Below are positions 1-7,834 of a DNA stretch of 18,846 nucleotides, one piece after another. The notes under the pieces are model-generated. The model did no database searches and was not told where the DNA came from. It worked only from the letters and a program-made list of their open reading frames with translations. The translations under genes and the position numbers were made by a program. Position 1 is the first letter of the stretch. Each line of letters starts with the position of its first letter. This stretch comes from Gemmatimonadales bacterium UBA2960. Its GTDB lineage: Bacteria > Gemmatimonadota > Gemmatimonadetes > Longimicrobiales > Gaopeijiaceae. The stretch is taken from positions 1 through 18,846 of the forward strand of contig DEBI01000146.1 of the NCBI GenBank assembly GCA_002348465.1, in the 5' to 3' direction.

Positions 1-753
1 TATCTGAGTCAGCCAAGATTTGATGAGGCTTGCCGGGAATATGATCAGTTTGCAGAACTGCTGGAGCGATTAGGGGTGTCTATTGAGTGGATGGAGGGGG
101 GTGATCTGGGACTGGATTCTGTTTACGTCCGAGATGCTTCGATCATATCTGACAGGGGTATCATTCTGTGCGCGATGGAAAAGGGCGCTCGGTCTCTTGA
201 GCCATATGCGCAGGGCCGTGTCTTTGAGAGACTTGGAGTCCCGGTGCATGGCAAGATCGAACAAACGGGCACCATTGAGGGTGGTGACGTGACCTGGCTG
301 GATTATCGGACTCTTGCAGTGGGTAGAGGTTATCGAACGAATGAGAATGGGATAGGACAGCTGAGGGAATTGCTTCCGGATGTAGACATTCTGAGCGTTT
401 CGCTACCCCATTTCCGTGGTCCCGATGATGTCTTCCACCTCATGTCCATGCTGTCACCGCTCGATGATGATTTGCTGCTCGTGTATTCACCACTAATGCC
501 GGTTCCTTTTCGTTCTCTGTTGCTTGAGCGCGGGTTCTCTTTAATCGAAGTGCCAGAACAGGAGTTCGCCTCCCAGGGGTGCAACGTTCTTACGATTGCT
601 CCTCGAGTGGCTGTTGCCCTCGACGGAAATCCGGAAACGCGTCGCCGCATGGAAGCAGCGGGGGTCGAGGTCCATACCTACGTTGGAAACGAGATCAGCG
701 TGAAGGGTTGCGGTGGTCCTACCTGCCTAACCCGTCCCCTAGAACGCTACTGA
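1..753 (+). CDS. Dimethylargininase/arginine deiminase-like hydrolase, 5' end cut by window
   Basis: The frame is open from base 1 (250 codons), so the true start lies upstream; a GTG at 76 is internal to conserved sequence. Visible hallmarks of the guanidino-group-modifying fold (DDAH, arginine deiminase, amidinotransferase; COG1834-like) are the segment DSVYVRDASII (about residues 39-49), EGGDV at 93-97, GRGYRTNENG at 108-117, a probable catalytic His in DVFHLM (residue 146) and a C-terminal GGPTCLTRPL with the probable nucleophile Cys242. All core residues appear present, so the enzyme is probably active. Known members hydrolyse methylated arginines to citrulline plus methylamines, or deiminate arginine; the sequence does not tell which. 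It is probably cytoplasmic. Only the N-terminal few tens of residues seem to be missing. It converges on the hexosaminidase gene with a 16-base gap and no obvious terminator hairpin. Confidence 0.85.
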   Translation, partial: YLSQPRFDEACREYDQFAELLERLGVSIEWMEGGDLGLDSVYVRDASIISDRGIILCAMEKGARSLEPYAQGRVFERLGVPVHGKIEQTGTIEGGDVTWLDYRTLAVGRGYRTNENGIGQLRELLPDVDILSVSLPHFRGPDDVFHLMSMLSPLDDDLLLVYSPLMPVPFRSLLLERGFSLIEVPEQEFASQGCNVLTIAPRVAVALDGNPETRRRMEAAGVEVHTYVGNEISVKGCGGPTCLTRPLERY

Positions 754-769
754 TCTGCAAGACAAGTGT

Positions 770-2389
770 TTACTGGCCGGGCTCCCTGTAGTTAACGCCG
801 AGGGCGTCGAAGCGGTCCAGATGCCACTCTATGCGTTTTAGGAAACTAGTGAAGTTCTTAGCCTCAGCCGGTGACCATACGACTTCAGCCAAGGCCAGCA
901 TGCGTGGAAGTAGCATGTACTCGACGTGTTCACCGGTCTTCATATACTCGGTCCACACATTAGCTTGCGCCCCGATGATCCTAGTCTTGTCGCGTTCGCG
1001 GAGTTGAGACGGTACTGGCTCGTAAGAGTAGACTGTGTCCAATGGCAGAAAACCGCCGATAGCGAATGGTTCGTTTTCTTGGTCCGCGGACTGGTAGTAG
1101 TCCAAATATAAATGGCTGTATGGGGTCATCACTACATCGTGCCCGCGCCGAGAGGCTTCAATGCCACCAATGGTTCCGCGCCACGACATTACAGTTGCGT
1201 TCGGAGGAAGCCCGCCTTCGATGATTTCGTCCCAACCGATCAACCTTTTCCCTTGTTCGTTCAGGAATTTCTCAATCCGTCTAATGAAATAGCCCTGAAC
1301 CTGTTCTACGTCGTTGAATCCCTCTCGCACCATAAGGTCTTGTACATACTCGCTTTCTTCCCATCGGGTTTTTGGTGCTTCGTCCCCACCGATGTGGATA
1401 TAGTCACCCGGAAAAAGGTCGATTACCTCCAGTAGCACATTTTCGAGAAACTCGAATGTCTCTTCATATGGGCAGTAAATATCCTCGAAAATACCCCACG
1501 TCATTGCGACCTCGAACGGGCCTTCCGTACAGGCCAGTTCGGGATATGCCGCGAGGGCAGCTGTGGCGTGTCCGGGCATCTCGATTTCCGGAATAATCAT
1601 GACGTTTCGTGCTTGTGCGTACGCTACGATCTCCCGGATTTCCTCTTTGGTGTAGAAGCCACCATATCGAACTCCGTCACCCTGGAACTCGTCCAATCCG
1701 TGTCCTATCTGTGTCTGTTCACGGAACGCTGCAACCTCAGTCAGCTTCGGGTACTGGTCGATTTCGATACGCCAACCTTGGTCTTCTGTAAGGTGCCAGT
1801 GGAAGCGGTTGATCTTGTACAGGGCTAAAAGGTCGATGTAGTGCTTGATGAACTCTGGGGGGAAGAAGTGTCTGGCAACGTCTAGGTGAACACCGCGATA
1901 CGTAAAGCGTGGGGCATCGTCGATCTCAAGCACTGGCAGGTCAAAAGAAGAAACATCTGAATTTGTGACTGCATCCGGTGGCATGAGTTGGCTTAGTGTC
2001 TGGAGACCGTAAAAGAGGCCAGCGTAATCAGCGGCGTTGAGAGCAATTCCTTCTGTAGTCACGCTCAGTCGATAGCTTTCTGCGGCTCCTTGGCCGTCGA
2101 TGCCGACCTTAATTGCGCTGTCACTGTCTCCCGATTCTGAGAGCGCCAGTGCTCCACTCTTCCGGTAGGGTGCTGCCCAGATATCAAAGACTTCCTGCGT
2201 TTTGGAATCGTTTGGATCCGTAAGGTGGACGCCAGCATCTGAATTGAGACCTAAGGATCCGGTCCCCACGATCACACTGCGAGGGATAGGTACGATCGAG
2301 TGGTCCTCTGGTATATCACAACCGCATAGGCTCGCTACTAGTCCCATTAGTAGCACTTGATGTGACCTTCCTATGGCACTCTTTGTCAT
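770..2389 (-). CDS. GH20 beta-N-acetylhexosaminidase, predicted lipoprotein
   Basis: This 539-residue protein should remove terminal beta-linked GlcNAc/GalNAc from glycans, chitin oligomers or muropeptides. The N-terminus is a lipoprotein signal (hydrophobic residues 11-20, then LCGC with lipidated Cys24), placing it on a membrane facing the periplasm or outside. A GH20b-type beta/alpha domain covers about residues 35-155 and the catalytic (beta/alpha)8 barrel about 160-510. Diagnostic motifs are FHWHLTEDQGWRIEI (196-210), PEIEMPGH (267-274), the catalytic pair Asp336-Glu337 in HIGGDEAPK, and the substrate-stacking tryptophans around 386 and 403. Length and motifs are those of a complete, active enzyme. 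The ATG overlaps the stop of the upstream aldehyde dehydrogenase (ATGA, 2386-2389), so the two are probably cotranscribed and translationally coupled. Natural substrate cannot be read from sequence; peptidoglycan- or chitin-derived oligosaccharides are the usual options. Confidence 0.95.
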   Translation of the reverse strand: MTKSAIGRSHQVLLMGLVASLCGCDIPEDHSIVPIPRSVIVGTGSLGLNSDAGVHLTDPNDSKTQEVFDIWAAPYRKSGALALSESGDSDSAIKVGIDGQGAAESYRLSVTTEGIALNAADYAGLFYGLQTLSQLMPPDAVTNSDVSSFDLPVLEIDDAPRFTYRGVHLDVARHFFPPEFIKHYIDLLALYKINRFHWHLTEDQGWRIEIDQYPKLTEVAAFREQTQIGHGLDEFQGDGVRYGGFYTKEEIREIVAYAQARNVMIIPEIEMPGHATAALAAYPELACTEGPFEVAMTWGIFEDIYCPYEETFEFLENVLLEVIDLFPGDYIHIGGDEAPKTRWEESEYVQDLMVREGFNDVEQVQGYFIRRIEKFLNEQGKRLIGWDEIIEGGLPPNATVMSWRGTIGGIEASRRGHDVVMTPYSHLYLDYYQSADQENEPFAIGGFLPLDTVYSYEPVPSQLRERDKTRIIGAQANVWTEYMKTGEHVEYMLLPRMLALAEVVWSPAEAKNFTSFLKRIEWHLDRFDALGVNYREPGQ

Positions 2390-3744
2390 CGGATCGTCCT
2401 AGTCAGAACTCGAGTCTGTGTGAACTGGCGGTGGCCCTCTTTCGACTTGTGAAATCCGAAACCGCTTTCTCTGGCGCCGACCCATGGTGTTCCAGGCACT
2501 CCACCTGGAGAGCGATTTACTCCGATCATGCCAGCGGTTAAGCGTCGTGCAACGGATTCTGTCTGGTCTACATCTCCACCGAACACGACAGCTCCGAGAC
2601 CGAAACGCGTGTCGTTCGCTCTAGCGACTGCTTCATCTATTGAGGCGACACGCGTGACGCATGCTACGGGACCGAATGTCTCTACAGTACCGATCTCCAT
2701 ATGCTCTGTTACTCCGGTAATTACTGTAGGTGTCACGAAGTTTTTGTGGTTTCCATCCCCTCCAGTTAGAACGGTTGCCCCGGCCATTACTGCGTCATCT
2801 ATTTGGGTCAGCACGTGTTTACGCTGCTGAGCGTTGACCATGGGGCCGATGTCCGATCCCTCTAGTCCGTCTCCTACCGTTAGCGCAGAAGCAAGCTGAG
2901 TGAGTGCTGATTCGAATTCGTCTGCTATCGAGTCCATTACAAAGATGCGCTCGGTGGAAATGCATACTTGCCCACAGTTTCGGAATGAGTTGAGGGCAGC
3001 GAACTTGGCGGCGCGTCCAACGTCTGCGTCCTCTAAGACTATCATCGGATCCTTCCCGCCTAGTTCTAGCACGACCCTTTTTAGGGTGCCGCTAGCCTCT
3101 CTCATGATATGCTTGCCTACCTCACGTGAGCCGGTGAAGGCGATCATGTCCACGTCTGAGTGCACGAGAGCTTTGCCTTGGGCGTCGGCACCATGCGCTA
3201 CGATGAGGACGTCTCCGGGAAGCACCTCGTTCAAGACGTCAGCATAAGCCTGACCACAAAGGGGGGTTTCTTCTGACGGTTTAAGTACGACCGTGTTACC
3301 AGCCATTAAGGAAGGGAGCACCATCCAGTTCGGCATGGACATGGGAAAGTTCCAAGGTGTGATTGCTCCTACTACTCCTAGGGGGTCGTGGTAAATCGTC
3401 GAGCGGTTTCCGCCGTGTTCCATGATGTCAGGCTGGAGTGCATCGACTATTTCTGTGATCTCTTCCTCTAATCGTGCTCCTAGGCCGTGAGCTTCCGCTC
3501 TTGACTCTTTAAGAGGCTTTCCCTGCTCCTGAGTCATGAGTCTGGCATGCGTTTGCTCTCGCTCGGAAAAGATGGGTGCTGCTTGACGGAGGATGTCTGC
3601 CCGACCCTGAAGACCTAGTGCGCTCCAGCCTGGTTGTGCGACACGAGCTCGGTCGACCGAGTCTTGGATCTTATCGGTGTGAGTGACTAGAACTTCGCCC
3701 AGGACGTCTCCTGTAGCGGGATTCAGGGAGGAAAGGACGTTCAT
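2386..3744 (-). CDS. NAD(P)-dependent aldehyde dehydrogenase, succinate-semialdehyde dehydrogenase-like
   Basis: Aldehyde dehydrogenase superfamily enzyme oxidising an aldehyde to its acid. Numbering from a possible GTG at 3783 (subtract 13 for the start chosen here), it has the oxyanion Asn in TPWNFP (N144), cofactor-binding Lys in VLKPSEETP (K168), FTGSREVGK (216-224), the general base Glu240 in LELGGKD, the nucleophile Cys274 in NCGQVC, and ETFGPVACV (368-376). All catalytic residues are present. I chose the ATG at 3744: the protein then begins MNVLSSLNPATGDVLGEV, normal for the family, and a GAGG lies 11 bases upstream; the GTG has no visible ribosome site. The overall pattern is closest to succinate-semialdehyde/short-chain aldehyde dehydrogenases, but substrate is not certain. 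It is first in a two-gene operon with the GH20 gene (4-base overlap), an uncommon pairing without an obvious biochemical link. Confidence 0.92.
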   Translation of the reverse strand: MNVLSSLNPATGDVLGEVLVTHTDKIQDSVDRARVAQPGWSALGLQGRADILRQAAPIFSEREQTHARLMTQEQGKPLKESRAEAHGLGARLEEEITEIVDALQPDIMEHGGNRSTIYHDPLGVVGAITPWNFPMSMPNWMVLPSLMAGNTVVLKPSEETPLCGQAYADVLNEVLPGDVLIVAHGADAQGKALVHSDVDMIAFTGSREVGKHIMREASGTLKRVVLELGGKDPMIVLEDADVGRAAKFAALNSFRNCGQVCISTERIFVMDSIADEFESALTQLASALTVGDGLEGSDIGPMVNAQQRKHVLTQIDDAVMAGATVLTGGDGNHKNFVTPTVITGVTEHMEIGTVETFGPVACVTRVASIDEAVARANDTRFGLGAVVFGGDVDQTESVARRLTAGMIGVNRSPGGVPGTPWVGARESGFGFHKSKEGHRQFTQTRVLTRTIR

Positions 3745-3891
3745 GGCCGAGAAAGCCTCACGCAGAGGGGGTTGGGAGTTCACTATTGCCCGGAAGATGC
3801 CCGACGGTCGAACATGAGGGCAAGTTGAGGCTGGACGGCTGACTCATCTGGATGCATCGTGACGGCCAATGATTCTTTGGAGGGTCTCTCT

Positions 3892-5646
3892 ATGCGCTTC
3901 GGTTTAGCACGCGCCTGCGCCTGCATGGCAATGGCAGGATTTTTCGGTGTCTCGCAACTGGCGGCTCAGTCCTACGATCTCTTGATCCGGGGAGGTAGGG
4001 TTCTCGATGGTACAGGAAATCCCGAGGTCGTAGCTGACGTCGCCATTCGGGATGGTGTGATTGTTGCGGTGGGGAACCTTGGAAGTGCGAGTGCCGAACG
4101 CACTATCGATGCGAACGGAATGCATGTCACGCCGGGCTTTATAGACATGCACTCGCATGCCGACCGAACACTTTATGGGGGAGATGCGAAAGATCGGGCT
4201 GCAGCGAATCTCGTCGCGCAAGGCATCACAACGATCGTAGTGGGCCCGGATGGTCGTAACCCCGTTTGGCCGATCTCGGCCGAGATTGCCGGATACGAGA
4301 GTCTGGGTGTGGGACTGAACATTGTGCCGATGGTTGGTCATGGATCGGTTCGAGGGGAGGTTATGGGTGATGACTACGAGCGGCATGCGACGCCTGAAGA
4401 GATAGAACGGATGAAAGCTCTAGTCCGAATGGGTATGGAAGAGGGAGCCTGGGGACTTGGGGCTGGTCCGGAATATCGTCCGGGACGGTTTTCGACCACG
4501 GAGGAGATCATTGCGCTCGCGGGGGTTGTCTCCGATTACGATGGCTTCTACTACGCACACCAGCGAAGTCAGTCACCCCTTCCTCTATGGCTTACGCCGA
4601 GCATTGTCGACGAGTACACCCCGCCACCAACGTGGCCTGAGGGGTGGAGACTAACAGCTACGGATGGGATGCATGAGACGATTCGGATCGGTCGGGAGGC
4701 TGGGATTCGGGTCGTGGGAACTCATATCAAGGCAAAGGGCCCTAGGACATGGGGCCAGTCTGCCATAGATGTTATGGCCATTGATCGAGCACGGGCCGAG
4801 GGTGTACAGGTCTACCTGGATCAGTATCCCTACGAGACCTTCGGAGGTGGCTCAGTCGAAGTGATTCCGCGTTGGTACTATGCGCCCATCGGGACTGATC
4901 GGAGCGGAGGGCTCGATGCGCCTGACTGGGGCAGAGAAGGGCTCCTGATCAATTGGGATGAGAATCTTCGGGGCCATTTACAGGACCCGGTTCTTAGCAG
5001 TGAGCTTGTTACAGATGTCGAGTACATCCTTGATCTACAGGGAGGGGCGGATCGACACATCATCGTCATCTCTCCGCGTGACGAGTCGTTGGTCGGAAGA
5101 ACGCTCGGAGATCTTGCTCGAGACAATGGATTGAGCGCGGTGGATCAGGTGATCCAATTAGCGCTCAATCTAGGGACGGCCACGCTCCGCTCCGGAGTCC
5201 GTTTCCGGGGCTTGGCTGGCTCCGCTGAGGATGTAGAGCGCTATATGAGGCAGGATTATACGGCAACGTCGACTGACGGAGGGATCGTGGCTCATGCTCG
5301 CCCTGGACAGCACCCGCGTTACTATGGCACTTATCCCCATAAGATTGCTACTTATGTGCGTGATAAGGGCACCATCACACTCCCCTTCTTTGTTCGCTCC
5401 TCAACGGGTCTGCCAGCTCAGATAGTGGGACTTAGGGACCGTGGCTATGTCCGGGAGGGCCAAGTGGCCGATCTAGTGATCTTTGACTACGAGGAGGTCC
5501 AAGATCATGCTACGATCACCAACCCAGGTGGCGGAAACGACGGGATCGAATACGTCTTCGTGAATGGAAAAGCCGTGGTGGACCGTGGTTTGGTCACAGG
5601 AGCGCTACCCGGGATGGTGCTGCGAAGAGGTGGCGTTGAGGAATGA
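3892..5646 (+). CDS. Exported D-aminoacylase-like amidohydrolase (N-acyl-D-amino-acid deacylase family)
   Basis: Metal-dependent amidohydrolase of 584 residues. An upstream GTG at 3859 exists, but the ATG at 3892 has a strong GGAGGG seven bases before it and starts a clean Sec signal peptide (MRFGLARAC to LAAQ, residues 1-26), so the protein is probably exported. Features in order: a beta-sandwich strand set (28-80), the metal-binding HxH in GFIDMHSHAD (H87, H89), the family signature GAWGLGAGPEYRPG (185-198), His223 in YAHQR, His278 in GTHIKAK, Asp462 in STDGG, HPRYYGTYP (474-482) and the C-terminal REGQVADLVIFDY (521-533). Known relatives cleave N-acyl-D-amino acids or D-configured dipeptides. 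One anomaly: the cysteine metal ligand of characterised D-aminoacylases (GNCG) aligns with GPDG here (Asp120), so this is probably a different subgroup and the substrate is open. It is divergent from the aldehyde dehydrogenase operon. Confidence 0.88.
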   Translation: MRFGLARACACMAMAGFFGVSQLAAQSYDLLIRGGRVLDGTGNPEVVADVAIRDGVIVAVGNLGSASAERTIDANGMHVTPGFIDMHSHADRTLYGGDAKDRAAANLVAQGITTIVVGPDGRNPVWPISAEIAGYESLGVGLNIVPMVGHGSVRGEVMGDDYERHATPEEIERMKALVRMGMEEGAWGLGAGPEYRPGRFSTTEEIIALAGVVSDYDGFYYAHQRSQSPLPLWLTPSIVDEYTPPPTWPEGWRLTATDGMHETIRIGREAGIRVVGTHIKAKGPRTWGQSAIDVMAIDRARAEGVQVYLDQYPYETFGGGSVEVIPRWYYAPIGTDRSGGLDAPDWGREGLLINWDENLRGHLQDPVLSSELVTDVEYILDLQGGADRHIIVISPRDESLVGRTLGDLARDNGLSAVDQVIQLALNLGTATLRSGVRFRGLAGSAEDVERYMRQDYTATSTDGGIVAHARPGQHPRYYGTYPHKIATYVRDKGTITLPFFVRSSTGLPAQIVGLRDRGYVREGQVADLVIFDYEEVQDHATITNPGGGNDGIEYVFVNGKAVVDRGLVTGALPGMVLRRGGVEE

Positions 5647-5707
5647 GTGATTGAAGGGGCTGAAGAGACTATTTCGGTCACTTCAAAGCTTGAGCGCGCA
5701 ATCGGAT

Positions 5708-5890
5708 CTAGAAACCTGTCCCAGTGCCGAGGTAGCGGACTATAGCGACATAGAGTCCCCCTGCGATCGCAGCTATCGCCGCGATCTTGATCAACTTCTT
5801 GAGGATGCCATAGATGATCATGGCCGCAACGATCAGGATCGGTAATAGGTAGATCGGGTTAGTTACCAGGAACTGCAGCACATTCTGCAT
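5708..5890 (-). CDS. Small two-helix membrane protein, function unknown
   Basis: This 60-residue ORF starts with ATG (complement of 5888-5890) and ends with TAG. Two hydrophobic segments, about residues 12-30 and 36-52, are separated by a short lysine-rich turn (KKLIK), giving a predicted helical hairpin in the inner membrane. The C-terminus is GTGTGF. A weak AAGAG lies about five bases before the start. It sits between the amidohydrolase (whose stop is 61 bases from its own) and the divergent peptide transporter. I do not recognise a family; short proteins of this shape are common and poorly characterised. The case for it being real is the clear hydrophobic/basic pattern, which would be unlikely as a shadow; the opposing plus-strand frame (5651-5845) has no such pattern. 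Moderate confidence. Confidence 0.6.
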   Translation of the reverse strand: MQNVLQFLVTNPIYLLPILIVAAMIIYGILKKLIKIAAIAAIAGGLYVAIVRYLGTGTGF

Positions 5891-6082
5891 TTAGCTCTTT
5901 GTCACTCTCTTGCGGGATTTCTATCCGGACCGCTCTGGGTCTTCCTTGAATGAAGCGCCGTCATGGCGTGGTGTCCACGGGCTCGAGTAGGTATTTAGTG
6001 CGGCGTTGCTAGCCCAACGAGCGTGTCAGAGTCGTGCTAATTTTGGTGGTTGTGATGCAACCTTAGGAGACCGATTGACTTG

Positions 6083-6092
6083 CGCCTAGGCG
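6083..6092. promoter_or_regulatory. 10-base perfect palindrome before the peptide transporter
   Basis: CGCCTAGGCG is a perfect inverted repeat ending one base before the ATG at 6094. It lies at the end of the 203-base divergent space between the small membrane protein and the transporter. It could be an operator half-site pair or a chance restriction-type palindrome (it contains the AvrII core CCTAGG). If translation starts at the downstream GTG (6172) it would fall in the leader. Confidence 0.2.
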
Positions 6093-6093
6093 T

Positions 6094-7671
6094 ATGAAGC
6101 CCGATCTCGAGTGGCTGAAGCGCAATTTAACGAATGTATTGGTCACAAATAACGGGAGTTCGGAACCGATCGTGAGCACCGTAAACACCACTGCGCCTTC
6201 GGGCCGAACCTTTTTCGGACACCCCAGGGGGCTGTCGACGCTCTTCTTCACGGAGATGTGGGAGCGTTTCTCGTACTACGGGATGCGCGCTCTGCTCACC
6301 CTCTTCATGACGACTGCCACCATTGAGTCGAACCCGGGCATGGGCTTCGACGTCGCGACGGCCGGAGCGATATACGGGATGTATACCGCACTAGTGTACA
6401 TCACGGCTCTGCCGGGTGGCTGGATCGCCGACAACCTTTGGGGTCAGCGCAAAGCCATATGGGTCGGTGGATGGATCATCGCGATAGGACACTTCACGAT
6501 GGCCATCCCGACTGACTTCAGCTTCTTCTTGGGGTTGGTCTTTGTTATTTGCGGGACCGGACTGTTAAAGCCGAATGTTTCAACCATCGTTGGTGATTTG
6601 TATCCAGACGGTGGAGCTAGGCGTGACGCTGGTTTCTCAGTGTTCTATATGGGAATCAATCTCGGCGCATTTTTAGGCCCCCTGGTCACCGGCTGGCTTG
6701 GTGAAGGGTACCATTGGCACTGGGGTTTTGGAGCCGCTGGGGTTGGCATGGTCTTGGGACTGATCCAATTCCGTCTAGGCCAGAGACACCTAGGTGACGT
6801 TGGACATCTGCGCACCGAAAAGTTACCGGACGAAGTCGCGGCTCTTTCGAAAAAGTTTTTTGGTGCCTTTTCTGTTTTTGTAGCTACCGTTGCAACCTTT
6901 GCCTTTCTTGTGTCCAGCGGTGCGATACCGCTTACAGTCACGCAGATAGCATCCGGGCTCGGGTACGCGGTGCTGATTCTCGTCGCTCTGTATTTTATAT
7001 ACCTCTGGACAGCCGGAGGACATACCGCCGAAGAGAATAAGCGGATGGCAGTCATCTTTTGGCTGTTCCTTATGATTGCGGTCTTCTGGTCAGGTTTCGA
7101 GCAGGCCGGCACCTCTTTGAACATTTTTGCTCGAGACCTGACGGATCGGACGGTTTTCGGCATTGAAATCCCAGCGTCGACTCTACAGTCGGTCAATGCG
7201 GGATTCATAATTCTGTTGGCACCACTTTTTGGCGTACTCTGGGTTTGGCTGGACTCCCGGCAGGTGAATCCGTCGATTCCCGTTAAGGCCGGACTCGGCT
7301 TACTTGGTTTGGCTGCCGGCTTCTTTGTTTTGGCTTGGGGAGCGGCGAATGCGACACCGGACAATCCTGTGTCGCCGTCTTGGCTGGTTGTGACCTACTT
7401 CCTGCATACAGTAGGTGAACTGTGCATATCCCCGATCGGCCTCTCTGCTATCACAAAGCTTTCGCCGGCTCGTCGTGTTGGGCAGATGATGGGGATCTGG
7501 TTCGTGGGTGCAGCACTCGGAAACCTTTTCGCAGGACTGGTAGCAGGCCAACTCGAAAACATGCCACCGGCGGATCTTTTCCAGACGGTTGCGATGATTA
7601 TTGGGGGTGTGGGAATTGTTGGAATGCTTGCAAGTCAGCAGGTCAAAAAGATGATGGGATCGTGCGACTAA
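6094..7671 (+). CDS. Proton-dependent oligopeptide transporter (POT/PTR2 family)
   Basis: Inner-membrane MFS-type symporter importing di- and tripeptides with protons. Of 525 residues, the first helix carries the family's proton-coupling motif ExxERFxYYG exactly (EMWERFSYYG, residues 54-63). Other signatures are PGGWIADNLWGQRKAIWVGG (107-126), GTGLLKPNVSTIVGDLYPD (about 152-170) and FYMGINLGAFLGPLVTGWLGE shortly after it; a late conserved segment is HTVGELCISPIGLS. About 12-14 hydrophobic helices are visible, consistent with the longer bacterial POTs. The start is uncertain: the ATG at 6094 follows an in-frame stop (6076-6078) but has no well-placed ribosome site, while GTG at 6172 would give a more typical short N-terminus (starting STVNTTAPSGRTFFGHPRG after the initiator) with GGGAG 13 bases upstream. 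Upstream spacing and the downstream hairpin suggest a single-gene unit. Peptide uptake fits the neighbouring secreted hydrolases, by inference. Confidence 0.95.
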   Translation: MKPDLEWLKRNLTNVLVTNNGSSEPIVSTVNTTAPSGRTFFGHPRGLSTLFFTEMWERFSYYGMRALLTLFMTTATIESNPGMGFDVATAGAIYGMYTALVYITALPGGWIADNLWGQRKAIWVGGWIIAIGHFTMAIPTDFSFFLGLVFVICGTGLLKPNVSTIVGDLYPDGGARRDAGFSVFYMGINLGAFLGPLVTGWLGEGYHWHWGFGAAGVGMVLGLIQFRLGQRHLGDVGHLRTEKLPDEVAALSKKFFGAFSVFVATVATFAFLVSSGAIPLTVTQIASGLGYAVLILVALYFIYLWTAGGHTAEENKRMAVIFWLFLMIAVFWSGFEQAGTSLNIFARDLTDRTVFGIEIPASTLQSVNAGFIILLAPLFGVLWVWLDSRQVNPSIPVKAGLGLLGLAAGFFVLAWGAANATPDNPVSPSWLVVTYFLHTVGELCISPIGLSAITKLSPARRVGQMMGIWFVGAALGNLFAGLVAGQLENMPPADLFQTVAMIIGGVGIVGMLASQQVKKMMGSCD

Positions 7672-7742
7672 AGAACAGCTTCGGAACGAAAGACGTGTCG
7701 TTGATGCGTGACTGGACTGGGTGCCTGTATGGCGAGACGTTA

Positions 7743-7775
7743 GGCTGCACGAGTTTCTTTTTGACTTGTGCAGCC
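7743..7775 (+). terminator. Strong hairpin between transporter and exchanger genes
   Basis: GGCTGCAC (7743-7750) pairs perfectly with GTGCAGCC (7768-7775). The stem extends inward by five more pairs including two G-T wobbles, leaving a seven-base TCTTTTT loop. It lies 71 bases after the transporter stop and 59 before the exchanger ATG. It could end transcription of the transporter or act in the exchanger's leader. There is no T-tract after the stem, so it is not a canonical intrinsic terminator. Confidence 0.4.
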
Positions 7776-7834
7776 CGGGCTTCGACGTTTGGCCAACGAC
7801 CGTTTGAGGTGGCTGCTAAGCAGGTGCCCGCTCT

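Noticed and set aside
3904..4386. 160-codon minus-strand frame inside the amidohydrolase
   Set aside because: No family character; it lies wholly over conserved amidohydrolase motifs on the other strand.
5651..5845. 64-codon plus-strand frame just after the amidohydrolase stop
   Set aside because: TTG start, no ribosome site and no structure; the opposite strand encodes a clear two-helix membrane protein over most of the same bases.
6645..7364. 239-codon minus-strand frame inside the peptide transporter
   Set aside because: Its Lys/Pro/Ser/Arg-rich low-complexity composition is typical of the antisense shadow of a membrane-protein gene; the plus-strand frame has all POT motifs.
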